Shown here: piece by piece, positions 1-7,409 of the stretch
Numbering within the stretch: position 1 is the first letter of the stretch
Layout: the number at the start of each line of letters is the position of its first letter
DNA from: Pseudomonadota bacterium
Lineage (GTDB): Bacteria > Pseudomonadota > Alphaproteobacteria > Rhizobiales > Xanthobacteraceae
DNA: 10,785 nt
NCBI GenBank assembly: GCA_023433965.1
Contig: JAEYTQ010000579.1
Coordinates: 1 to 10,785 of the forward strand
Direction: 5' to 3'
The notes under the pieces: generated by a model
Database searches by the model: none
What the model was told of the DNA's origin: nothing
What the model saw: only the letters and a program-made list of their open reading frames with translations
Program-made: the position numbers and the translations under genes

Positions 1-900
1 GGAGCGCAGGGCTGGTTCATCAACACGCGGCGCGACAAGTTCAAAGACCCCCGCGTGCGCGAGGCCCTGATCAACGCTTTCGATTTCGAATGGACCAACA
101 AGACCATCATGTACGGCGCCTATGCCCGTACGGTGTCGCCATTCCAGAATTCGGACCTCATGGCGGGCAATGCGCCGCCTTCGCCGGAAGAGCTGAAGCT
201 GCTGGAGCCGTTTCGCGGCCAGGTTCCTGATGACGTCTTCACCACGCCGTTCACTCCGCCGGTGACGGACGGTTCCGGACAGGATCGCAGCCTGTTGCGC
301 AAGGCGCAGCAATTGCTGAATGAGGCCGGGGTGCCGGTCAAGGACGGCAAGCGGTTGCTGCCGAACGGCGAGGTGTTCAGGATCGAGTTCCTTTTGGACG
401 AGCCGTCCTTCCAGCCGCATCATGCGCCCTACATCAAGAATCTCGCGACGCTCGGCATTGAAGCCAACATACGCCTCGTCGATGCGGTGCAATACAGGGC
501 GCGTCAGGACGACTTCGACTTCGACATGACGATCCAGCGCTTCAGCATGTCGGCGACTCCGGGCGATGCCATGCGCTCGTTCTTCTCCTCGCAGGTCGCC
601 AACACCAAGGGCTCGTACAATCTCGCGGGCATCGCCAACCCCGCCATCGACGCCATGATCGAGAAGATCATGGCGGCCGACAGCCGCGAGGAGCTGACCA
701 TCGCCTGCCGCGCCTTCGACCGCCTGTTCCGCGCCGGCCGCTATTGGGTGCCGCAATGGTACAACAAGACGCATCGGCTGGCGTATTGGGACCAGTTCGG
801 ACATCCGCCGAAGTTGCCGCGCTATGCCAACGGCGTCGGCGCCCCCGACATCTGGTGGCATGAGCCCGCCAAGGCCGCCAAGCTCGAGCAGGCGAAATAA
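1..900 (+). CDS. yejA: Extracellular solute-binding protein family 5, YejA-like (3' part, start outside window)
   Basis: The reading frame is open from the first base and ends with TAA at 898-900, giving the last 299 residues of a protein that is usually about 600 residues long. The visible part begins just before the stretch GWFINTRR, followed by DPRVREALINAFDFEWTN and YGAYART, which is the characteristic C-terminal lobe of YejA-type periplasmic binding proteins (SBP family 5, related to OppA and DppA). In this family the protein captures an oligopeptide in the periplasm and delivers it to the YejBE permease. The gene stops 2 nt before yejB, as expected for the first gene of a yejABEF operon. 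The signal peptide and N-terminal lobe are outside the window. Several Yej-associated binding proteins exist in rhizobia, so the exact ligand cannot be read from this fragment. The symbol rests on similarity remembered from the E. coli protein and on gene order. Confidence 0.9.
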   Translation, partial: GAQGWFINTRRDKFKDPRVREALINAFDFEWTNKTIMYGAYARTVSPFQNSDLMAGNAPPSPEELKLLEPFRGQVPDDVFTTPFTPPVTDGSGQDRSLLRKAQQLLNEAGVPVKDGKRLLPNGEVFRIEFLLDEPSFQPHHAPYIKNLATLGIEANIRLVDAVQYRARQDDFDFDMTIQRFSMSATPGDAMRSFFSSQVANTKGSYNLAGIANPAIDAMIEKIMAADSREELTIACRAFDRLFRAGRYWVPQWYNKTHRLAYWDQFGHPPKLPRYANGVGAPDIWWHEPAKAAKLEQAK

Positions 901-902
901 TC

Positions 903-2012
903 ATGAGCGCCTATATCGCCCGCCGCATCCTCCTGATGATCCCGACCTTGCTCGGAATCCTCTTCGTCTCCTTCGTCGTCGTGCAGTTCGCGCCGGGCGG
1001 TCCGGTCGAGCGCGTGATCGCGCAGCTCTCGGGCGCCGATACCGGCGGCACCTCGCGTATCTCGGGCGGAAGCGATTTCGCGCAGCGCGTGCCGGGGCAG
1101 GTGGGGGCCGGCGCCGACGCCGTCAACTCGAAATACCGCGGCGCGCAGGGGCTCGATCCTGACTTCATCAAGAAGCTCGAGGTACAATTCGGCTTCGACA
1201 AGCCGGCACCCGAACGCTTCGCGCTGATGGTGTGGAATTTCGCCCGCTTCGATTTCGGCAAGAGCTATTTCCGCGACGTCAGCGTGATCCAGCTCATCAA
1301 GGAAAAGCTGCCGGTTTCGATCTCGCTCGGGATCTGGCTGACGCTGATTACCTACCTGATCTCGATCCCGCTCGGCATCCGCAAGGCTGTGAAGGACGGG
1401 ACGCGCTTCGACACCTGGACGTCGACCATTCTGGTGCTGGGCTATGCCATTCCCGGCTTCCTGTTTGCCATCCTTCTCATCATCCTGTTCGCCGGCGGCT
1501 CCTTCTTCAACTGGTTCCCGCTGCGCGGACTGACCTCGGACGGCTGGTCGGAATTTCCGTGGTACTGGAAGATCGTCGATTATTTCTGGCATTTGACGCT
1601 GCCGCTGATTGCCATGGGCCTCGGCGCCTTCACCACCATGACGTTCCTGACCAAGAACTCGTTCCTGGACGAGATCCGCAAGCAATACGTCATGACCGCG
1701 CGCGCCAAGGGTTGTAGCGAGGGCCGGGTGCTTTACGGCCACATCTTCCGCAACGCCATGTTGATCGTGATCGCCGGTTTCCCCGGCACCTTCATCCACG
1801 CCTTCTTTTCCGGCTCGCTTCTGATCGAGACCATCTTCTCGCTGGACGGGCTCGGGCTGCTCAGCTTCGAAAGCGTGCTCAACCGCGACTATCCCGTCGT
1901 GTTCGGCACGCTCTACATCTTCTCGCTGGTCGGCCTCGTGATCAATCTGGTCTCCGACCTCACCTACATGTGGATCGACCCCCGGATCGATTTCGAGGCG
2001 CGGGAGGTCTGA
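903..2012 (+). CDS. yejB: Peptide ABC transporter permease YejB
   Basis: This 369-residue inner-membrane protein closely resembles E. coli YejB, which is about 364 residues long. It has an N-terminal membrane segment (about residues 7-28), then a long periplasmic loop containing the YejB-typical stretch YRGAQGLDP and FGFDKP. Five further hydrophobic segments follow at about 138-160, 174-198, 227-252, 284-310 and 336-358. The cytoplasmic EAA loop, which docks on the ATPase, lies around residues 258-285 (KNSFLDEIRKQYV, then ARAKG with G270). The C-terminus DPRIDFE is also typical. YejB forms the transmembrane channel with YejE. The ATG at 903 lies 2 nt after the yejA stop with only a weak ribosome binding site, suggesting coupled translation. 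The stop TGA overlaps the yejE start by one base. Confidence 0.95.
   Translation: MSAYIARRILLMIPTLLGILFVSFVVVQFAPGGPVERVIAQLSGADTGGTSRISGGSDFAQRVPGQVGAGADAVNSKYRGAQGLDPDFIKKLEVQFGFDKPAPERFALMVWNFARFDFGKSYFRDVSVIQLIKEKLPVSISLGIWLTLITYLISIPLGIRKAVKDGTRFDTWTSTILVLGYAIPGFLFAILLIILFAGGSFFNWFPLRGLTSDGWSEFPWYWKIVDYFWHLTLPLIAMGLGAFTTMTFLTKNSFLDEIRKQYVMTARAKGCSEGRVLYGHIFRNAMLIVIAGFPGTFIHAFFSGSLLIETIFSLDGLGLLSFESVLNRDYPVVFGTLYIFSLVGLVINLVSDLTYMWIDPRIDFEAREV
2003..2008 (+). promoter_or_regulatory. Ribosome binding site of yejE
   Basis: A GGAGGT perfectly complementary to the 16S rRNA tail sits inside the last codons of yejB, 3 nt before the ATG at 2012. It supports 2012 as the yejE start rather than the in-frame ATG at 1970, which would overlap yejB by 43 nt and add 14 residues not typical of the family. 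Confidence 0.7.
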
Positions 2013-3193
2013 TGACGCTGACCGCTCCAACCAAGCCGATCGAAACCACGGCGAAGTCGCCGCTCGGCGACGCCGTTCCAATCACGCGCAAGCCGTTCGC
2101 GCCTTCGCCGCTCAACAGAAGGCGCTGGCAGAACTTCAAGGCGAACCGGCGCGGCTACTGGTCGTTCTGGATCTTCATCACCCTGTTCGTGGTCTCGCTG
2201 CTCGCCGAGCTAATTGCCAATGATCGGCCTTTCCTGATCAAGTTCGACGGCCGTCTTTATTGGCCCGCCTTCGTGACCTATTCGGAAACGACCTTTGGCG
2301 GCGACTTCGAAACCGCGGCCGACTATCGCGATCCCTACTTGCAGAAGCTGATCAAGGAGAAGGGCGGCACCATCGTCTGGCCGCTGATCCGCTACTCCTA
2401 CGACACCCACAATCTCGACCTGCCGACGCCGGCGCCGTCGCCGCCGACCTGGATGCTGACCGAGAAGCAATGCAAGCCGGTGGTGGAGAAGAAGGGGCTG
2501 AAGAGCTGCCGCGACCTCGAATACAACTGGCTCGGCACCGACGATCAGGGGCGCGACGTGGTGGCGCGGCTGATCTACGGCTTCCGCATCTCGGTGCTGT
2601 TCGGCCTCTGCCTCACCATCGTTTCGTCAATTATCGGCATCGCAGCGGGTGCGGTGCAGGGTTATTTCGGCGGCCGGGTCGACCTGATTTTCCAGCGCTT
2701 CATCGAGATCTGGACGGCGATCCCCTCGCTCTATCTTCTCCTGATCCTGTCCTCGGTGCTCGTGCCCGGATTCTTCGTGCTGCTCGGCATCCTCCTGCTG
2801 TTCTCCTGGGTCTCGCTGGTCGGTCTCGTGCGGGCCGAGTTTCTGCGCGGCCGCAACTTCGAGTACATTCAGGCGGCGCGGGCACTCGGCGTCTCCAATC
2901 AGGTCATCATGTTCCGACACCTGCTGCCGAATGCGATGGTCGCAACCATGACGTTCCTGCCCTTCATCGTGTCGAGTTCGGTGATGACGTTGACGGCGCT
3001 CGATTTCCTGGGCTTCGGCCTGCCCCCCGGATCGCCCTCGCTCGGCGAATTGTTGTCGCAGGCCAAGGCCAATGTGCAGGCTCCCTGGCTCGGCTTCTCC
3101 GGATTCTTCTCGGTCGCAATCATGCTGTCGCTGTTGATCTTCATCGGGGAAGGGGTCCGCGACGCCTTCGACCCGCGCAAGACGTTCAGGTAA
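2012..3193 (+). CDS. yejE: Peptide ABC transporter permease YejE
   Basis: This 393-residue protein is the second permease of the Yej importer. A proline-rich cytoplasmic tail is followed by the stretch NRRRWQNFKANRRGYWSF and a first membrane segment at about residues 49-70. A large periplasmic loop extends to about residue 185 and ends with the family-typical WLGTDDQGRDV. The BPD_transp_1 core follows, with several membrane segments. The EAA loop is at about 284-308 (EYIQAARALG, then RHLLPNAM), and GLPPGSPSLGELL lies near the C-terminus. It is longer than E. coli YejE (about 341 residues), mostly because of the tail and periplasmic loop, which is common in alphaproteobacteria. Two cysteines in the loop (C154, C166) could form a disulfide. 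The start was chosen at 2012 because it overlaps the yejB stop (TGATG) and has a strong ribosome binding site. Confidence 0.95.
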   Translation: MTLTAPTKPIETTAKSPLGDAVPITRKPFAPSPLNRRRWQNFKANRRGYWSFWIFITLFVVSLLAELIANDRPFLIKFDGRLYWPAFVTYSETTFGGDFETAADYRDPYLQKLIKEKGGTIVWPLIRYSYDTHNLDLPTPAPSPPTWMLTEKQCKPVVEKKGLKSCRDLEYNWLGTDDQGRDVVARLIYGFRISVLFGLCLTIVSSIIGIAAGAVQGYFGGRVDLIFQRFIEIWTAIPSLYLLLILSSVLVPGFFVLLGILLLFSWVSLVGLVRAEFLRGRNFEYIQAARALGVSNQVIMFRHLLPNAMVATMTFLPFIVSSSVMTLTALDFLGFGLPPGSPSLGELLSQAKANVQAPWLGFSGFFSVAIMLSLLIFIGEGVRDAFDPRKTFR

Positions 3194-3197
3194 GGCC

Positions 3198-4835
3198 ATG
3201 GACGCAATCAACCAGCCCCTGCTCAGCGTGCGCGACCTCTCGGTGGCCTTCCATCAGGGCGGCGCCACCACGCGCGCCGTCGACAAGGTCTCGTTCCAGA
3301 TCAAGCGCGGCGAGTGCGTGGCGCTGGTCGGCGAATCCGGCTCCGGCAAGTCGGTCAGTGCGCTCTCGATCCTCAAGCTCTTGCCCTATCCGAACGCCTC
3401 GCATCCCTCGGGCAGCATCCGCTTCAAGGGACAGGAGTTGATCGACCGGTCCGAGCAGCAGATGCGGGAGCTCCGCGGCAGCGACATCTCCATCATCTTC
3501 CAGGAGCCGATGACCTCGCTCAATCCGCTGCACACGATCGAGGCGCAGATCGGCGAGATCATCCAGCTGCACAACCCGACCAGCAATGCGCAGGCGCGCG
3601 AGCGGACGCTGGAGCTTTTGACCCAGGTCGGCATTCCCGAACCCGAGACGCGGCTGAGCAGCTATCCGCACCAGCTGTCCGGCGGCCAGCGCCAGCGCGT
3701 GATGATCGCGATGGCGCTCGCCAACGAGCCGGATCTTTTGATCGCGGACGAGCCGACCACCGCGCTCGATGTCACCGTGCAGGCGCAGATCCTGGCGCTG
3801 CTCGCCGAGATACGCTCGCGGCTCGGCATGAGCCTGCTCTTCATCACCCACGATCTCGGCATCGTGCGCCGCATCGCCGACACCGTCTGCGTCATGAAGG
3901 GCGGCCAGATCGTCGAGCAGGGCCCGGTCGAGCAGGTCTTCAAGACGCCGAAGCATCCTTATACCCGCGACCTGCTCGCAGCGGAGCCGAAGCCGGACCC
4001 GGCGCCGCCGCAGCCGAACGCGCCGGTGGTGATGTCGGCCAATGATCTGAAAGTGTGGTTTCCGATCAAGCGCGGTTTGATGCGCAAGACGGTCGGCCAC
4101 ATCAAGGCGGTCGACGGCGTCAGTGTCGCCGTGCGCAAGGGCGAGACGCTCGGCGTCGTCGGCGAATCCGGCTCCGGCAAGACCACGCTGGGACTGGCGC
4201 TGCTGCGGCTGATCTCCTCGAACGGACGCATTGTATTTCTGGGCAAGGACATCCAGGGCCTGCGCTTCAAGGAGATGCGTCCCTTCCGGCGCGACATGCA
4301 GATCGTGTTCCAGGACCCGTTCGGCTCGCTCTCGCCGCGCATGTCGGTGTCCGACATCATTGCCGAAGGTCTCTCCGTACATCAGCCGGGACTGTCGCGC
4401 GAAGAACGCGAGGCGCGCGTGGTCAAGGCGCTCGACGACGTCGGGCTCAATCCGGAGACGCGTTTCCGCTATCCGCACGAATTCTCGGGCGGCCAGCGCC
4501 AACGCATCTCGATCGCGCGCGCGATCGTGTTGGAACCGGATTTCGTCGTGCTGGACGAGCCGACCAGCGCGCTCGACATGCTGTTCCAGGCGCAGATGGT
4601 CGATCTGTTGCGCGAGCTCCAGCGCAAGCGCGAGCTCACCTACATGTTCATCTCGCACGATCTGCGCGTCGTCGCCTCGCTTGCCAGTCATCTCATCGTG
4701 ATGCGTGGCGGCAAGGTGGTCGAAGAAGGCCAGGCCGCCGAGCTGTTCAAGAACCCGAAGACGGATTACACGCGCGCGCTGTTCGCCGCCGCGTTCCGGC
4801 TGGAGACCGCCGGTAACGGCTCGGCGGCGACGTAG
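3198..4835 (+). CDS. yejF: Double-domain peptide ABC transporter ATP-binding protein YejF
   Basis: This 545-residue cytoplasmic protein carries two complete ATP-binding cassettes and energises the YejBE channel. Cassette 1 has Walker A GESGSGKS at residues 45-52, signature LSGGQRQR at 160-167 and Walker B ending in ADEP at 183-186, with a switch-histidine THD motif downstream. Cassette 2 has Walker A GESGSGKT at 322-329, signature FSGGQRQR at 429-436 and Walker B LDEP at 452-455, followed by SHD. After cassette 1 comes the oligopeptide/dipeptide transporter extension ([14 protein letters not shown]). Fused double cassettes of this length are the YejF form; Opp and Dpp systems use two separate ATPases. 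All catalytic motifs are intact. The ATG at 3198 is 4 nt after the yejE stop, with AGG at 3188-3190 as the likely ribosome binding site. It is the last gene of the operon. Confidence 0.95.
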   Translation: MDAINQPLLSVRDLSVAFHQGGATTRAVDKVSFQIKRGECVALVGESGSGKSVSALSILKLLPYPNASHPSGSIRFKGQELIDRSEQQMRELRGSDISIIFQEPMTSLNPLHTIEAQIGEIIQLHNPTSNAQARERTLELLTQVGIPEPETRLSSYPHQLSGGQRQRVMIAMALANEPDLLIADEPTTALDVTVQAQILALLAEIRSRLGMSLLFITHDLGIVRRIADTVCVMKGGQIVEQGPVEQVFKTPKHPYTRDLLAAEPKPDPAPPQPNAPVVMSANDLKVWFPIKRGLMRKTVGHIKAVDGVSVAVRKGETLGVVGESGSGKTTLGLALLRLISSNGRIVFLGKDIQGLRFKEMRPFRRDMQIVFQDPFGSLSPRMSVSDIIAEGLSVHQPGLSREEREARVVKALDDVGLNPETRFRYPHEFSGGQRQRISIARAIVLEPDFVVLDEPTSALDMLFQAQMVDLLRELQRKRELTYMFISHDLRVVASLASHLIVMRGGKVVEEGQAAELFKNPKTDYTRALFAAAFRLETAGNGSAAT

Positions 4836-4855
4836 CGACGAGGCAGCTACAGCCG
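4825..4855. terminator. Possible shared hairpin at the convergent yejF/peptidase ends
   Basis: CGGC (4825-4828) and GTAG (4832-4835) pair with CTAC (4847-4850) and GCCG (4852-4855), leaving an unequal internal loop (GAC against A) and an 11-nt loop. The structure spans both stop codons, which are both TAG and pair with one another. It has no U-run on either side, so factor-independent termination is not shown; it may act only as a 3' end structure, or arise by chance in GC-rich DNA. Confidence 0.25.
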
Positions 4856-5689
4856 CTTGATGGCAACGATCTCGCTGCCGTCCGCCTTGATCCGGGCGAT
4901 TGCCGGCTCGATCGGCTCGATCACGGTAGCCATGTGATGCGCGTTGGCGTGCACCATGGTGCTGCCATCGCGGACGATCGCCACGTGTCCCTTCCAGAAG
5001 ATCAGATCGCCGCGCTGCAAGCGGCCTCGCTCATGCGGCTCCAGCGCGCGGCCGAGCCCGGCCAGTTGCATGTCGCTGTCGCGCGGGCAGCCGATTCCTG
5101 AAGATGTCAGCGAGACCTGCACCAGGCCCGAACAGTCGATGCCGAGGCTGCTCTTGCCGCCCCAGAGATAGGGCGTTCCGACGAAGCGCTCGGCGACCGA
5201 CACGAAATCCGGCTCGCGATCGTCGAGCGGCGCGAGATGGGTCCTCGGCAGGAACGTTCCTTCGCGCGTCACCGCGAAGGTGCCGTCCTCGCGCAGGATC
5301 GTGAGCTTTGATCCCAGCACAAGCGTGGCCGTCGGCGGCAGCTTGATCGACGGGCCTGGAAACGCAAAGGTGCGGAGTGCGCTGACCTTGTGCGTGGGCG
5401 CGACGGCCGGCTTCGAGAGCGCAGCGTCGGGCAGCCAACCGACATAGCCGTCGGCCTCGAGCTGACCCCAGGCCCAGCCTTCCCCGTTGCGCTCGTAGAC
5501 GGTGACGCGTTCGCCGCGGAGCGCCTCCGTCATCAGCATCGCGTTCGAGGACGGTTGCTCGCGCACCGGCGAGAGCGTGTCGATCACCTCGAATTTCTCG
5601 CCCTCGACGAAGCGCGCCGCGTCAACCTTGCCTTCGAGATACTTCGCGGCGAGGTCGCCCCGCGCCGGTGTAATTCGCGGATCATGCAT
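4847..5689 (-). CDS. SH3-NlpC/P60 family cysteine peptidase, YkfC-like, likely cytoplasmic
   Basis: This 280-residue protein has a short N-terminal region typical of alphaproteobacterial homologues (DPRITPAR), then bacterial SH3-like domain sequence at about residues 35-150 (GWAWGQLEADGYVGWLP being the clearest part). A C-terminal NlpC/P60 domain spans about 160-280. The catalytic triad of that family can be assigned as C186 (GIDCSGL), H235 (GHVAIV) and H247 (VHANA). No signal peptide or membrane segment is present, so a cytoplasmic site is likely. That combination matches Bacillus YkfC and dipeptidyl-peptidase VI, which cut the gamma-D-Glu-diaminopimelate bond of free murein peptides. The start overlaps the upstream aminopeptidase by 8 nt, so the two are co-transcribed and probably translationally coupled. 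The fold and active site are confident; the exact bond cleaved is inferred. Confidence 0.88.
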   Translation of the reverse strand: MHDPRITPARGDLAAKYLEGKVDAARFVEGEKFEVIDTLSPVREQPSSNAMLMTEALRGERVTVYERNGEGWAWGQLEADGYVGWLPDAALSKPAVAPTHKVSALRTFAFPGPSIKLPPTATLVLGSKLTILREDGTFAVTREGTFLPRTHLAPLDDREPDFVSVAERFVGTPYLWGGKSSLGIDCSGLVQVSLTSSGIGCPRDSDMQLAGLGRALEPHERGRLQRGDLIFWKGHVAIVRDGSTMVHANAHHMATVIEPIEPAIARIKADGSEIVAIKRL

Positions 5690-7055
5690 AGCGCTCGCTC
5701 AGCAAGGTATAGATGGCGCGGGCGGCCTGGCACTCGCCGCCTTCGGGACGCGCCGGCTTCGCCGACGGGGTCCAGCCGTAGATGTCGACATGGAGCCAGC
5801 TCCTGGCGTGTTCGACGAAGCGTTGCAGGAACAGCGCGCAGGTGATCGAGCCGGCAAAGCCGCCCGATGGTGCGTTGGTGATGGTGGCGGTCTTGGAGTC
5901 CAGCCAGGCATCGTAAGGCGGCCACAGCGGCATGCGCCACAATGGGTCGTTTTCCTTCACAGCGCAGCGCGCGAGGTCGGCGGCAAGCTTTTCATCGTTG
6001 GTATAAAAGGGCGGCAGATCCGGCCCCAGCGCGACGCGCGCCGCGCCGGTCAGCGTGCCCAGATCGATCAGCAGCTCGGGCTTGTCCTCGTCGGCCAGCG
6101 CCAGTGCGTCGGCGAGCACGAGCCGGCCTTCGGCGTCTGTATTGCCGATCTCGACGGTGATGCCCTTGCGCGAGGCGAAGACATCGAGCGGGCGGAAGGC
6201 GTTGCCGGCGACGGCGTTCTCCACCGCCGGGATCAGCACGCGCAGCCGCACCTTCAGCTTCGCGTCCATCACCATGCGCGCCAGCGCCAGCACGTTGGCG
6301 GCGCCGCCCATGTCCTTCTTCATGATAAGCATGCCGCTCGACGGCTTCAGGTCGAGCCCGCCGGTGTCGAAACACACACCCTTGCCGACCAGCGTCACCT
6401 TGGGATGATCGGGATCACCCCAGCCGATGTCGATCAGCCGTGGTGCGCGGCTGGAGGCCATGCCGACGGCCTGGATCAGCGGAAAATTCTTCGCCAGGTC
6501 TTCACCCATCGTGCACGCAAAGCTCGCGCCGAACTCGGCGGCGAGCGCTTGCGCCGCTGCGGCGAGTTCCGACGGGCCCATGTCGTTGGACGGCGTGTTG
6601 ATAAGGTCGCGCGCCAGCATGGCCGAATCTGCGATGCGGTCGATTTCGGTCGCGTCCACGCCTTCCGGCGGCACCAGCCGCACGTCGGGGCGATCAGCCT
6701 TGCGGTAGCGCGCGAAGCGGTAACATCCCAGCGCGAAGGCGAGCGCAGCGAGCCGCGCATCGTGAGGTGCATTGGCAAAGCGATAGGTGCCCGGCGGCAG
6801 CAGGCCGGGCAGGGCGCCCGGCCGGAACAGGTCTCGGGATCTCGCACCCTCGTCTTCGAGGCCGAACAGCACCTGCGCAATCGTGCCGTCAGGCGCAGGC
6901 AGCGCCAGGTAGCTGCCCGGCTTGGCAGCAAAGGCGCTGGCTTTCGCGTACTGGCGTTGTGCCGGCGGCAACATCTCGGCGACGCCATCCCAGCTCGATT
7001 TGGTGACGAAGGTGATCGGGGTGGCGGTGGATGACGTCTCGAAGACAGAAGGCAT
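5682..7055 (-). CDS. Leucyl aminopeptidase family protein (peptidase M17)
   Basis: This 457-residue cytoplasmic two-metal aminopeptidase removes N-terminal residues from peptides. The M17 hallmark NTDAEGRL is at residues 305-312. Every residue corresponding to the E. coli PepA active site is present at a constant offset of 45: metal ligands K225, D230, D248, D307 and E309, and catalytic K237 and R311. The N-terminal domain (about 1-150) is shorter and more divergent than in PepA, which is about 503 residues long, as in the PepB-like 'leucyl aminopeptidase family' proteins common in Bradyrhizobium. The ATG at 7055 has no clear ribosome binding site, so the start is less certain than the gene. 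It is the first gene of a two-gene operon with the NlpC/P60 peptidase and is transcribed away from the phosphoesterase gene. Confidence 0.94.
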   Translation of the reverse strand: MPSVFETSSTATPITFVTKSSWDGVAEMLPPAQRQYAKASAFAAKPGSYLALPAPDGTIAQVLFGLEDEGARSRDLFRPGALPGLLPPGTYRFANAPHDARLAALAFALGCYRFARYRKADRPDVRLVPPEGVDATEIDRIADSAMLARDLINTPSNDMGPSELAAAAQALAAEFGASFACTMGEDLAKNFPLIQAVGMASSRAPRLIDIGWGDPDHPKVTLVGKGVCFDTGGLDLKPSSGMLIMKKDMGGAANVLALARMVMDAKLKVRLRVLIPAVENAVAGNAFRPLDVFASRKGITVEIGNTDAEGRLVLADALALADEDKPELLIDLGTLTGAARVALGPDLPPFYTNDEKLAADLARCAVKENDPLWRMPLWPPYDAWLDSKTATITNAPSGGFAGSITCALFLQRFVEHARSWLHVDIYGWTPSAKPARPEGGECQAARAIYTLLSERYA

Positions 7056-7409
7056 TGGCGGGTCCGGATGTTCGGATCAAGCGGGTCATGCGACGGACGA
7101 GACTTCGCAGAGTTTGGCGACCGTCGCAATCGGCTTTGCTTGCTATCGAAAGTCGAGGGGCGAGGCGGATCTCGTATCTCAAGCCCGGAATTGCGTCCGC
7201 AAGAGTCAAGGTCGCAGGGCTTTACTAGCGGCCTGGTTGTGGCATTATCCGCGGATATTTTAGATTGTGACGCTCGCCTTGCATGGACCGGACGCAGAGG
7301 CGAAGTGGCACCCGGTTGGTCATTCTCGGCCCGATGAGCCTGAATTTGTTAGTCGAAGCATTTTTCCCATCGCTCGGGCGGCGCGGCATTTGCAAACGAG
7401 CGGTGCAAA
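7056..7409. other. Divergent intergenic region of 354 nt without a convincing gene
   Basis: This gap separates the start of the aminopeptidase (minus) from the start of the phosphoesterase (plus) and should hold promoters for both. Short open frames cross it in several phases, but none has a ribosome binding site or recognisable protein character. The stretch around 7220-7265 is visibly richer in A and T than its surroundings, consistent with a promoter. One GANTC site (GAGTC, 7203-7207), a possible CcrM methylation target, is present. I see no tRNA, riboswitch, strong hairpin or repeat. Confidence 0.6.
7237..7265 (+). promoter_or_regulatory. Weak sigma-70-like promoter candidate for the phosphoesterase gene
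   Basis: TTGTGG at 7237-7242 and TTAGAT at 7260-7265 are separated by 17 nt and lie in the most AT-rich part of the gap. Each hexamer matches only about half of the consensus, and the leader to the start at 7410 would be about 140 nt. This is a guess from base composition and spacing. Confidence 0.2.

Noticed and set aside
822..2081. A 419-codon minus-strand frame opposite yejB
   Set aside because: Shadow of yejB; charged, repetitive composition without recognisable motifs.
2260..3441. A 393-codon plus-strand frame overlapping yejE and yejF in another phase
   Set aside because: Arg/Ala/Pro-rich out-of-phase reading of two well-identified genes.
3186..4691. A 501-codon open frame on the minus strand opposite yejF
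   Set aside because: It mirrors the high-GC codon bias of yejF, has a low-complexity His/Arg/Asp-rich translation, and overlaps a gene with intact ATPase motifs.
5502..7034. A 510-codon open frame on the plus strand opposite the aminopeptidase and the NlpC/P60 gene
   Set aside because: Its translation has no domain character, while the opposite strand carries all M17 active-site residues at the expected spacing.
7031..7337. Small open frames in the gap before the phosphoesterase
   Set aside because: They overlap each other in all phases, lack ribosome binding sites and show no protein-like composition.
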